This document shows positions 18,869 to 26,036 of a DNA stretch of 64,000 nucleotides, in pieces. Made by a program: the position numbers and the translations under genes. The notes under the pieces were generated by a model that was given only the letters and a program-made list of their open reading frames with translations, was not told where the DNA came from and searched no databases. The stretch's first letter is position 1, and every line of letters starts with the position of its first letter. Source of the DNA: Gemmatimonadota bacterium (GTDB lineage Bacteria; Gemmatimonadota; Gemmatimonadetes; Gemmatimonadales; Gemmatimonadaceae). Where the stretch lies: assembly GCA_021298395.1 (NCBI GenBank), contig JAJTFH010000001.1, positions 55,792 through 119,791 on the forward strand, read 5' to 3'.

Positions 18869-20409
18869 GTTCGCGTGTCCTCATCCTCGACTGCGGGTCG
18901 CAGTTCACGCAGCTCATCGCACGACGGGTGCGCGAGGCGCGGGTCTTCTCCGAGATCCATCCGCCGACGCGATCGCTCGAGTGGATCCGCGAGTGGCAGC
19001 CGACGGCGATCATCCTCTCCGGTGGGCCGAGCTCGGTGACGGACGAGGGGGCGCCGACCTTCGATCCCGCGATCCTCGATCTCGCGCCGGTGCTCGGGGT
19101 CTGCTACGGGATGCAGTGGATCGCGCACACCTCGGGTGGATCGGTGCGTGGGGGCGGCCGCCGCGAGTATGGGCGGGCCGAGTTGGTGGTGAAGGAGCCG
19201 GCCGGGCTCTTCGCGGGATTCGATCCCGGGGAGCGCTCGGTGGTCTGGATGAGCCATGGTGACCATGTGGAGACCGTTCCCCCGGGGTACGTGCTCACCG
19301 CGTCGAGCGAGGGGAACCCCGTCGTCGCCTTTCGCCATGCCGCCAAGCCGATCCACGCCGTGCAGTTCCACGCCGAGGTGGCGCATTCGGTGCGCGGGGC
19401 GGAGATCATCCAGAACTTCCTCTTCGGGGTGGCAGGGTGCACCGCCGATTGGACACCGGGGCACTTCATCGAGCAGGAGATCGCGCGGATCCGCGAGCGC
19501 GTGGGTTCGGCGCAGGTGATCTGCGGTCTCTCCGGTGGCGTGGATTCCTCGGTCGCGGCGGCGCTCGTCCATCGCGCGATCGGCGATCAGCTCACCTGCA
19601 TCTTCGTCGACACGGGGTTGCTCCGGCTCCATGAGCGCGAGCAGGTCGAGCGGACGATGGGGCAACATCTCGGGATCAAGCTCGTGACGGTCCGCGCGGA
19701 GGAGCGCTTCCTCACCGCGCTCCACGGGCTCGATGACCCAGAGCAGAAGCGCAAGGCGATCGGGCACACCTTCATCGACGTCTTCGAGGATGCGTCGTCG
19801 GTGGCGGGGGAGACGGCGAAGTTCCTGGTGCAGGGGACGCTCTACCCTGATGTGATCGAGTCGGTGAGCGCGAAGGGCGGACCGAGCGCGACGATCAAGA
19901 CGCATCACAATGTCGGTGGACTGAAGCCCGACATGAAGTTCCAGCTGATCGAGCCGCTCCGTGAGCTCTTCAAGGACGAGGTGCGAAACGTCGGACGGGA
20001 GCTCGGGCTGCCGGAGGAGATGGTGGGGCGGCATCCCTTCCCGGGGCCGGGGCTTGGGATCCGCGTGCTCGGCGCGGTCGATCCGGTGAACGTCGAGACG
20101 CTGCGGCGCGCCGATGCGATCTATCTCGAGGAGATCCGTGCGGCGGGGCTCTACCACGAGATCTGGCAGGCCTTCGCCGTCTTCCTCCCGGTGCGCTCGG
20201 TCGGGGTGATGGGGGATGGGCGCACCTATGAGCATGTGATCGCGCTGCGCGCCGTGACGAGCACCGATGGGATGACGGCCGATTGGTTCGCCTTCCCGAC
20301 GGAGGTCCTCGCCCGCATCTCGAACCGGATCATCAATGAGGTGCCCGGGGTGAATCGTGTGGTGTATGACGTGAGCTCCAAGCCACCGGCCACGATCGAG
20401 TGGGAGTAG
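18865..20409 (+). CDS. guaA: GMP synthase (glutamine-hydrolysing)
   Basis: A 514-residue enzyme converting XMP to GMP. The N-terminal class I glutamine amidotransferase has its Cys in GVCYGMQ and its His/Glu in FHAEVAHS (Ala replaces the more usual Pro). The ATP-pyrophosphatase P-loop is [15 protein letters not shown], and the C-terminal dimerisation/XMP domain ends in KPPATIEWE. The ATG at 18865 overlaps the preceding stop. It is the only purine gene here that lies outside the pur operon at 28734-37209. Confidence 0.96.
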   Translation: MSSRVLILDCGSQFTQLIARRVREARVFSEIHPPTRSLEWIREWQPTAIILSGGPSSVTDEGAPTFDPAILDLAPVLGVCYGMQWIAHTSGGSVRGGGRREYGRAELVVKEPAGLFAGFDPGERSVVWMSHGDHVETVPPGYVLTASSEGNPVVAFRHAAKPIHAVQFHAEVAHSVRGAEIIQNFLFGVAGCTADWTPGHFIEQEIARIRERVGSAQVICGLSGGVDSSVAAALVHRAIGDQLTCIFVDTGLLRLHEREQVERTMGQHLGIKLVTVRAEERFLTALHGLDDPEQKRKAIGHTFIDVFEDASSVAGETAKFLVQGTLYPDVIESVSAKGGPSATIKTHHNVGGLKPDMKFQLIEPLRELFKDEVRNVGRELGLPEEMVGRHPFPGPGLGIRVLGAVDPVNVETLRRADAIYLEEIRAAGLYHEIWQAFAVFLPVRSVGVMGDGRTYEHVIALRAVTSTDGMTADWFAFPTEVLARISNRIINEVPGVNRVVYDVSSKPPATIEWE

Positions 20410-20413
20410 GGTG

Positions 20414-21772
20414 ATGCGGTTCGCGCAGCTGCGGCCGACCTCGACCGAGTTGCGCGAGATGCTGCGGCTCGCCGCCCCGATCGTCGCCGTGAACGTCGGG
20501 ATGATGTTCATGGGGGTGGTCGATTCGCTGATGCTCGGGCGCGTCTCTGGCGCGGCGCTCGCCGCCGGCGTGCTGGGCAACTTCATCTTCTATCTCTGCG
20601 CGAGCTTCGGGCTCGGCTTCCTCCTCGCCATCGATCCCGTGGTCGCCCAGGCGATCGGAGCGGGGGATGCGCGTGAGGCGGCGCTCGGGGTGCAGCGGGG
20701 GGTGGTGCTGGCGATCGCGACCTCGATCGTCATGGCGATCCTCCTCTGGCCGGCCCCGAAGGTGCTGACCCTCCTGGGGCAGCCGGCGGATGTCGCGCCC
20801 GATGCGGGGGCCTTCGTGCGGTGGAGCATCCCCGGGGTCTTCCCCTTCTTCCTCTTCGCCCTGAGTCGGCAGGCGCTGCAGGCGCATGGATCGGTGGCGC
20901 CTGTGCTTTGGGCCGCCGTGGTGGGGAATGTGGTCAACGTGCTCGCGAATCTCGTGCTCGTCTTCGGGATGTTCGGCGTGCCGGCGCTCGGGGTCGTTGG
21001 CTCGGCGATCTCCACGACGATCGCGCGCTGGGTCATGCTCGGGGCGATCCTACTCTTCGCGCGTCAGCGGCTCAGGCGCTTGGTGCGGCCCTGGTTCCCC
21101 GAAGCCCTGGCGTGGGCGCCGCTGCGTGGCCTCGCGGCCCTCGGCGCCCCGATCGGCCTGCAGTTCTTCGCCGAGGTGAATGCGTTCGGGCTCGTGACGA
21201 TCATGATGGGGTGGGTCGGGACGAATGCGCTCGCTGGGCATGAGATCGCGCTCAACCTCGCCTCGCTCACCTTCATGGTGCCGATGGGGGTCGCGGCGGC
21301 GGGGACGGTGATGGTCGGGCGCGCGATCGGTCGCGGCGATCCGGCGGCGGCGCGGCGTGATGCGGTGGCGGCATTGGTGGTGGGGATCGGCTTCATGTCG
21401 ATCACCGCGGTCGCCTTCCTCGTGGTGCCGGGGCTCTTCGCGCGGGGCTATACCACCGATGGTGGCGTCATCACGGTAGCGGTGGCGTTGATCCCGATCG
21501 CCGGGATCTTCCAAGTCTTCGATGGGATGCAGGTCTGCGCGACCGGGGTGCTCCGTGGGGCCGGGGACACGCGCGTCCCGATGGCGATCCACATGGCGAG
21601 TTTCTGGCTCGTGGGGCTCCCCCTGGGGTCGTGGCTCTGCTTCGGCTTGGACGGCGGACCAGCGGCCCTCTGGTGGGGGCTCACGGCGGGACTGGCCGCG
21701 GCGGGGTTGTTCCAGCTTGCCCGGGTGCGCTCGCGGTTCGGTGGGCCGCTGGAGCGATTGCGCCTCTCTTGA
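20414..21772 (+). CDS. MATE family efflux transporter
   Basis: A 452-residue membrane protein with about twelve helices in two homologous halves. Family features include VDSLMLGRVSGAALAAGVLGN near the N-terminus and the matching second-half segment HEIALNLASLTFMVPMGVAAAGTVMVGRAIG. MATE proteins export cationic drugs or metabolites using Na+ or H+ gradients; the substrate is not predictable. A GTG directly before the ATG is an equally possible start. It is last in the hisS-to-MATE run and converges on the EIIA gene. Confidence 0.92.
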   Translation: MRFAQLRPTSTELREMLRLAAPIVAVNVGMMFMGVVDSLMLGRVSGAALAAGVLGNFIFYLCASFGLGFLLAIDPVVAQAIGAGDAREAALGVQRGVVLAIATSIVMAILLWPAPKVLTLLGQPADVAPDAGAFVRWSIPGVFPFFLFALSRQALQAHGSVAPVLWAAVVGNVVNVLANLVLVFGMFGVPALGVVGSAISTTIARWVMLGAILLFARQRLRRLVRPWFPEALAWAPLRGLAALGAPIGLQFFAEVNAFGLVTIMMGWVGTNALAGHEIALNLASLTFMVPMGVAAAGTVMVGRAIGRGDPAAARRDAVAALVVGIGFMSITAVAFLVVPGLFARGYTTDGGVITVAVALIPIAGIFQVFDGMQVCATGVLRGAGDTRVPMAIHMASFWLVGLPLGSWLCFGLDGGPAALWWGLTAGLAAAGLFQLARVRSRFGGPLERLRLS

Positions 21773-21778
21773 GATCAG

Positions 21779-21800
21779 CGCGCGCGTCGATTGGCGCGCG
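21779..21800. terminator. hairpin between convergent MATE and EIIA genes
   Basis: CGCGCGC (21779-21785) and GCGCGCG (21794-21800) can form a 7-bp all-GC stem with an 8-base loop in the 39-base gap between two convergent genes. There is no T-run on either side, so a terminator role is suggested by position only. Confidence 0.3.
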
Positions 21801-21811
21801 AACGCGGAAGA

Positions 21812-22264
21812 CTAGACGCCCTTCTCCTGCAGTAGCGCCATGAACTCCGCGGGACTCTCGATCTCGAGTAACCGCTGCGGCACATCCGCCTCCTTGGCGA
21901 ACTGCGCGATCTTCCCGAGGACGGGGAGGTACTGGTTCGAGACCTCGAGTGGCGGGGCGACGATCAGGAAGAAGCAGCGCGCGGGCTGATCATCGATCGA
22001 CGTGAAGTCGAGTCCGTCCTTCTTGCGGCCGAAGGCGACACGCAGGGTGTTGACGACAAGGGAGCGGCAGTGCGGGATCGCGATCCCGCGCCCGATCCCG
22101 GTGGAGCCGAGGTTCTCACGACGCTTGAGCATCTTGAAGAGCGTCGCCTCGTCCTTCTCGTCGAGCTGGAGCAGGCCGATCAGCTCGTGGAGGATCTCGT
22201 CCTTGGTGGTCCCTTTGAGATCGAGGGAGACGGCGTCCGGGCTGAAGAAGTCTCGCAGTTCCAT
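21812..22264 (-). CDS. PTS EIIA component, PtsN/fructose type
   Basis: A 150-residue EIIA domain of the PTS_EIIA_2 family, with the phosphoryl-accepting His at 65 in IGRGIAIPHCRS. No EIIB, EIIC, HPr or EI gene is nearby, so it is likely a regulatory EIIA (PtsN-like) and not part of a sugar transporter; phosphorelay partners would have to lie elsewhere. It is a single-gene unit, divergent from dusB, with a predicted leaderless promoter directly before its ATG. Confidence 0.88.
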   Translation of the reverse strand: MELRDFFSPDAVSLDLKGTTKDEILHELIGLLQLDEKDEATLFKMLKRRENLGSTGIGRGIAIPHCRSLVVNTLRVAFGRKKDGLDFTSIDDQPARCFFLIVAPPLEVSNQYLPVLGKIAQFAKEADVPQRLLEIESPAEFMALLQEKGV

Positions 22265-22270
22265 CGTGCG

Positions 22271-22299
22271 AACCTAACCCGCCCGCGAAATCAAGTCAA
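22271..22299 (-). promoter_or_regulatory. putative leaderless promoter of the EIIA gene
   Basis: On the minus strand TTGACT (22299-22294) and TAGGTT (22276-22271) are 17 bp apart; six bases separate the -10 from the ATG at 22264. It is back to back with the dusB promoter, so the 80-base gap is filled by two divergent promoters. Confidence 0.55.
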
Positions 22300-22308
22300 A
22301 CCCTGTCG

Positions 22309-22337
22309 TTGCAAGGAGTTGCGCTCACTTCTAGGTT
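22309..22337 (+). promoter_or_regulatory. putative leaderless promoter of dusB-larB
   Basis: TTGCAA (22309-22314) and TAGGTT (22332-22337) are 17 bp apart, with seven bases to the dusB ATG at 22345. An in-frame TTG at 22309 lies in the -35 and is therefore unlikely to be the start codon. Confidence 0.55.
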
Positions 22338-22344
22338 TCCTCGG

Positions 22345-23391
22345 ATGCGGTACCCATACCCGACCGGATCTTCCGCGGTCCCTCTCTTTCTCGCCCCGAT
22401 GGCCGGGGTCTCCGAGTCCCCCTTCCGGCGTCTCTGCCGCGTTTGGGGCGCGGATGTGGTCGTGACCGAGTTCCTCTCGGCGGAGGGGATCCGTCGTGAG
22501 AACGAGGCGACGATCTCGAAGCTGCGCTTCAGTCCGGAGGAGCATCCGATCGGGGTGCAGATCTTCGGCGCCGATCCGGTGGCCATGCGTGAGGCGGCCT
22601 CGGCGGTGACCGATGTGTTCCAGCCCGATTACATCGACATCAACTTCGGGTGCCCGGTCAAGAAGGTCGTGCGGCGCAACGGCGGCTCGGGGTGCCTCAA
22701 GGATCTCGACCTCGTGCAGGAGATCATCCGCGCGGTGGTGCAGGGGACCCATCTCCCGGTGACCTGCAAGATCCGCAGCGGGTGGAGCGAGGAGATGCGC
22801 GATCCCGTCGCGATCGGTCTGCGCTGCCAGGACGCCGGGGTGAAGGCGATCGCGCTGCATCCTCGGACGCGAACGCAGATGTACACCGGCCATGCGCACT
22901 GGGACGAGATCGCGGCGCTCAAGGCGGCGCTCGAGATCCCAGTGATCGGCAACGGTGACATCAAGACCGCCGCCGATGCGCTCCGCATGCGGGAGCAGAC
23001 CGGATGCGACGGCGTCATGATCGCGCGTGGGAGCTTCGGACAGCCCTGGATCTTCCGGCAGGCGCGAGCCCTCCTTGACGGACAGCCCATGCCGGCCACG
23101 CCGTCGACGGCGGAGCGCTTCGCCATCGCGCTCGACCACGCGCGGATGGTGCAGGCCTATGAGGCCGATCCCATCGGGGCGGCGATCGAGTTCCGGAAGC
23201 ATCTCGGGTGGTATGTGAAGGGCCTCCCGAACTCGGCTGATCTGCGCAAGCAGTTGCATGCCGTGAACTCGTTCGACGAGGTCGAGGGGATCTTCGCGCG
23301 CTATCTCGAGAGCGACTGGGCGCTCGAGGCCGCGCAGGACACGACCCACGATTCGGCGGAGTCCGCCCCAGAGGAGACCCATGCGGCGTGA
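22345..23391 (+). CDS. dusB: tRNA-dihydrouridine synthase
   Basis: A 348-residue FMN-dependent TIM-barrel enzyme that reduces uridine to dihydrouridine in tRNA D-loops. Visible hallmarks are LAPMAGVSESPFRRLCR, INFGCPVKKVVRRNGGSG (with the catalytic Cys in the GCP motif), HPRTRTQMYTG and IGNGDI, plus MIARGSFGQPW. It is closest in style to the DusB/NifR3 subgroup. The last 11 bases overlap larB. ATG 22345 is preferred over TTG 22309 because of the promoter position. Confidence 0.93.
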   Translation: MRYPYPTGSSAVPLFLAPMAGVSESPFRRLCRVWGADVVVTEFLSAEGIRRENEATISKLRFSPEEHPIGVQIFGADPVAMREAASAVTDVFQPDYIDINFGCPVKKVVRRNGGSGCLKDLDLVQEIIRAVVQGTHLPVTCKIRSGWSEEMRDPVAIGLRCQDAGVKAIALHPRTRTQMYTGHAHWDEIAALKAALEIPVIGNGDIKTAADALRMREQTGCDGVMIARGSFGQPWIFRQARALLDGQPMPATPSTAERFAIALDHARMVQAYEADPIGAAIEFRKHLGWYVKGLPNSADLRKQLHAVNSFDEVEGIFARYLESDWALEAAQDTTHDSAESAPEETHAA

Positions 23392-24145
23392 TCGGGTGCA
23401 GGCCCTGCTGGCCGAGGTCGCCAGCGGCCAGCGATCGGTGGAGGACGCCCTGACGCAGCTCGATAGCGCGCCGGTGGAGGAGCTCGGCTTCGCCACGGTG
23501 GATACGCATCGGGCCCTTCGACAGGGGTATCCCGAGGTGGTCTTCGGTCAGGGGAAGACCCCGGAGCAGGTCGTCGCGATCGCCGCACGCCTCGCCGAAT
23601 CCGGCGACGGATTCCTCGTCACGCGCGCGGAGGTCGCGACCCAAGAGGCGCTCGCGCAGCACTTCGCCGCGGCGGAGATCAACGCGGCTGGGCGGACGGT
23701 GCTCCTGCGCGCGACACACCCTCGCGCGAGGGGGACGCATCTCGTGGCGGTCGTCACGGCGGGGACGAGCGATCTCCCGGTCGCCGAGGAGTGCGCGGTC
23801 ACCCTCGACGCGATGGGACATCCGGTCCAGCGCATCACGGACGTGGGGGTCGCGGGGATCCACCGCATCCTCGCGCGGCGCGAGACGCTGGCCGATGCCG
23901 CGGTGGTGATCGTCGTGGCGGGGATGGATGGCGCCCTCCCCAGCGTAGTGGGCGGCTTGGTGCGCCGTCCGGTGATCGCGGTGCCGACGAGCATCGGGTA
24001 CGGCGCGGCGTTCCAGGGGCTCGCCCCGCTCCTCACGATGCTCAATTCCTGCGCTGCCGGCGTCACCGTCTGTAACATCGACAACGGATTCGGGGGGGCG
24101 GTGGCGGCGGGCCGGATCCTCGACGCGTTGAACAATCGGGGCTGA
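23381..24145 (+). CDS. larB: Nickel-pincer cofactor biosynthesis protein LarB-like
   Basis: A 254-residue protein with a C-terminal PurE/AIR-carboxylase-like domain (about 115-250) containing VVAGMDGALPSVVGGLV and PTSIGYGAAFQGLAPLLTMLNSCAAGVTVCNIDNGFGG, the LarB signature. LarB carboxylates nicotinic acid adenine dinucleotide in making the nickel-pincer nucleotide of lactate racemase. larC and larE are not in this window, so the pathway cannot be confirmed locally. It overlaps dusB by 11 bases. Confidence 0.88.
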   Translation: MRRDRVQALLAEVASGQRSVEDALTQLDSAPVEELGFATVDTHRALRQGYPEVVFGQGKTPEQVVAIAARLAESGDGFLVTRAEVATQEALAQHFAAAEINAAGRTVLLRATHPRARGTHLVAVVTAGTSDLPVAEECAVTLDAMGHPVQRITDVGVAGIHRILARRETLADAAVVIVVAGMDGALPSVVGGLVRRPVIAVPTSIGYGAAFQGLAPLLTMLNSCAAGVTVCNIDNGFGGAVAAGRILDALNNRG

Positions 24146-24157
24146 GCGGGTTAGTAT
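24128..24157 (+). promoter_or_regulatory. putative promoter of tmRNA, in the 3' end of larB
   Basis: TTGAAC (24128-24133) and TAGTAT (24152-24157) are 18 bp apart; transcription would begin near 24164, a few bases before the mature tmRNA 5' end at 24171. The -35 lies in the last codons of larB. Confidence 0.5.
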
Positions 24158-24170
24158 TCGGTGTAGCTCA

Positions 24171-24527
24171 GGGGGCGACCGGTTTCGATTATGTGGGTGG
24201 CTCCATGGCTGCGCGCCCAGGTCCTCGGGTCCCTGGTAAAACCCTCGGGAACTGTACAACTGCGAACAACAACTTCGCTCTCGCTGCGTAAGGCTTAGCC
24301 TTACCCCAGCAGTGCCCACCGCGTAGCCCGCCCGGGGCGACCGATGGGTATCGCAAATCCGGGCTGGTCCGACGGTGCGTTCACCATCGAAGGACGAGAT
24401 TCTAGTGGACTCATTCGACCGTGGGCGGCCTGTCGGCCAGCGGTCGGAGACATCAATCGACAGGATACGCGCGTAGACGCTGTGGAAGATCTCATGTAAG
24501 ACGGGAGTTCGAATCTCCCCGCCTCCA
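24171..24527 (+). ncRNA. ssrA: Transfer-messenger RNA (tmRNA)
   Basis: One-piece tmRNA of 357 bases. The 5' end GGGGGCGACCGGTTTCGAT pairs with the 3' acceptor strand CGCCTCC (520-526 of this kilobase, one G-T pair). The T-arm is GGGAG-TTCGAAT-CTCCC, and A24527 is the discriminator. CCA is not encoded (the next bases are CTC) and must be added. The tag reading frame starts at GCG 24262. tmRNA with SmpB rescues ribosomes stalled on broken mRNAs. The ends are inferred from pairing; pseudoknots in the middle were not modelled in detail. Confidence 0.95.
24262..24291 (+). other. tmRNA proteolysis-tag reading frame
   Basis: The resume codon GCG is followed by eight more codons and a TAA stop. The encoded tag is ANNNFALAA, one of the shorter forms. 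It ends in the ALAA degron recognised by ClpXP-type proteases. The tRNA-like end supplies a further Ala before it. Confidence 0.93.
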
Positions 24528-24533
24528 CTCGAT

Positions 24534-25157
24534 ATGTGGACCCCTCGTCACCATCTCGTGCTCCTGCTCGTCATCACCGCTCCGGCGGTGCTGACGGCGC
24601 AGGGTCGTGCAGGCCATACGCCCACGACCCCCGCCACCGCGGTGTCGGGGGAGCGGCCGAGCGGGGCCGATATCGCCTTCATCCGCGGGATGCTCGCCCA
24701 CCACGCCCAGGCGGTGGAGATGGTGTCGCTCGTCCCGCAGCGTACCACGCGTCGTGACCTGCGATTGATCGCGGAGCGGATTGACGTCTCCCAGCGCGAT
24801 GAGATCGTCTGGATGCGCGACTGGCTCGCCGACCATCGGATTCTCGTGGCCGAGGGGCATGGCGCCCACGACCATGCCGCGATGTGGCGGGCGAGTATGC
24901 CGGGGATGCTCTCGCCTGACGCGATGGTGACGCTCGCGCGCGCCACGGGACGTGAGTTCGAGCGGCGGTTCCTCGAGGGGATGATCACCCATCACGAGGG
25001 GGCGCTGACGATGGTCGCGACGCTCTTCGGCTCGGAGAACGCGGCGCAACGCCCGGAGATCTTCGGGTTCGCGAGTGATGTCGACGCGGATCAGCGCGCG
25101 GAGATCGCGCGCCTGCGGAAGGTGTTGGCCGCGCTTACCGCGCCAACGGCTCCCTGA
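24534..25157 (+). CDS. Secreted DUF305 protein with paired His-His motifs
   Basis: A 207-residue protein with a signal peptide (about 1-23, ending LTAQG). Two helical DUF305 repeats follow, each with MLAHHAQAVEM- or MITHHEGAL-type motifs (H56/H57 and H153/H154); another His-rich stretch is HGAHDHAAMW. DUF305 proteins resemble ferritin-like bundles and are often linked to metal, especially copper, handling, but the role is unproven. The ATG lies only 6 bases after the tmRNA 3' end and no Shine-Dalgarno sequence is visible. The 3' end overlaps the convergent thioesterase gene by 23 bases. Confidence 0.85.
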   Translation: MWTPRHHLVLLLVITAPAVLTAQGRAGHTPTTPATAVSGERPSGADIAFIRGMLAHHAQAVEMVSLVPQRTTRRDLRLIAERIDVSQRDEIVWMRDWLADHRILVAEGHGAHDHAAMWRASMPGMLSPDAMVTLARATGREFERRFLEGMITHHEGALTMVATLFGSENAAQRPEIFGFASDVDADQRAEIARLRKVLAALTAPTAP

Positions 25158-26016
25158 CTCGGATCAACCCCTCCTGAGCCACCGAGGCCACTAGGACGCC
25201 GTCTCGGGTGAAGACCTCCCCGCGCACGAACCCTCGCGCCCCCGCAGTCGAGGGCGCATCGCAGACGTAGAGGAGCCACTCGTCCGCACGGAAGGGGCGG
25301 TGCATCCAGATGGTGTGATCGAGCGAGGCGATGAGGAGTCGCGGGTCACGCATTCCGATCCCGTGTGGCCGGAGGGCCGTCGGCAGGAAGCCGTAGTCTG
25401 ACGCGTACGCCAGGACCGCCTGGTGGAGGATCGGGGCATCGGCGATCGGCTCCACGACGCGGAACCAGACCTGACGACGGGCCGCATCGGGTCCATTGGG
25501 CGTGGGCCGCTCGAAGGGATCGCGCGGGGTGATCGATCGGACGTCGATGGGGCGATCCTGCGTCCAGATCGCCCGGACGGGGGCCGGGAGCCTGTCGGCC
25601 TGCGCCCGGATCAACTCGAGCTCCGACGTCAGTGACTCCGGTGGCGGGACCTCAGGCATCGAGACCTGATGCGAGAGCCCGGGTTCCTCGAGGTGGAACG
25701 ACGCCGAGAGGTGGAAGATCGCCTCGCCGTGTTGGATCGCGGTGACACGGCGGCTGGTGAAGCTGCGCCCATCGCGCGGCCGATCGACGAAGTAGACGAT
25801 CGGGGTGGTGAGATCCCCCTCCCGGAGGAAGTACCCGTGCACCGAGTGCGCCTCACGTCCCTCGGGGACCGTCTTGCGGGCGGCCACCAGCGCCTGCGCG
25901 AAGACCTGTCCGCCGAAGACACGTCCGGTCCCGAGGTCGCGATTCCGCCCGCGATAGAGGTTGTGCTCGAGTGGCTCGAGCTCGAGCAACGAGAGGAGTT
26001 CGTGGACGACGCTCAT
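25135..26016 (-). CDS. Acyl-CoA thioesterase II (TesB-like)
   Basis: A 293-residue double-hotdog thioesterase that hydrolyses acyl-CoA to free acid and CoA. TesB hallmarks are the N-terminal LLELEPLEHNLYRGRN, RVFGGQVFAQALVAA, HSVHGYFLREGD, RDGRSFTSRRVTAIQHG and the C-terminal SLDHTIWMHRPFRADEWLLY, containing the Asp of the catalytic triad. It lies 20 bases after ppdK in the same direction and is the last gene of the minus-strand run. The C-terminus overlaps the DUF305 gene tail to tail. Confidence 0.92.
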   Translation of the reverse strand: MSVVHELLSLLELEPLEHNLYRGRNRDLGTGRVFGGQVFAQALVAARKTVPEGREAHSVHGYFLREGDLTTPIVYFVDRPRDGRSFTSRRVTAIQHGEAIFHLSASFHLEEPGLSHQVSMPEVPPPESLTSELELIRAQADRLPAPVRAIWTQDRPIDVRSITPRDPFERPTPNGPDAARRQVWFRVVEPIADAPILHQAVLAYASDYGFLPTALRPHGIGMRDPRLLIASLDHTIWMHRPFRADEWLLYVCDAPSTAGARGFVRGEVFTRDGVLVASVAQEGLIRVREPLAR

Positions 26017-26036
26017 CGGGGGAGGACGACAGTGGG

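Noticed and set aside
24161..24172. GTGTAGCTCAGG resembling a tRNA D-arm just before tmRNA
   Set aside because: No matching acceptor, anticodon or T-arm follows in tRNA spacing; the downstream structure is fully explained by tmRNA.
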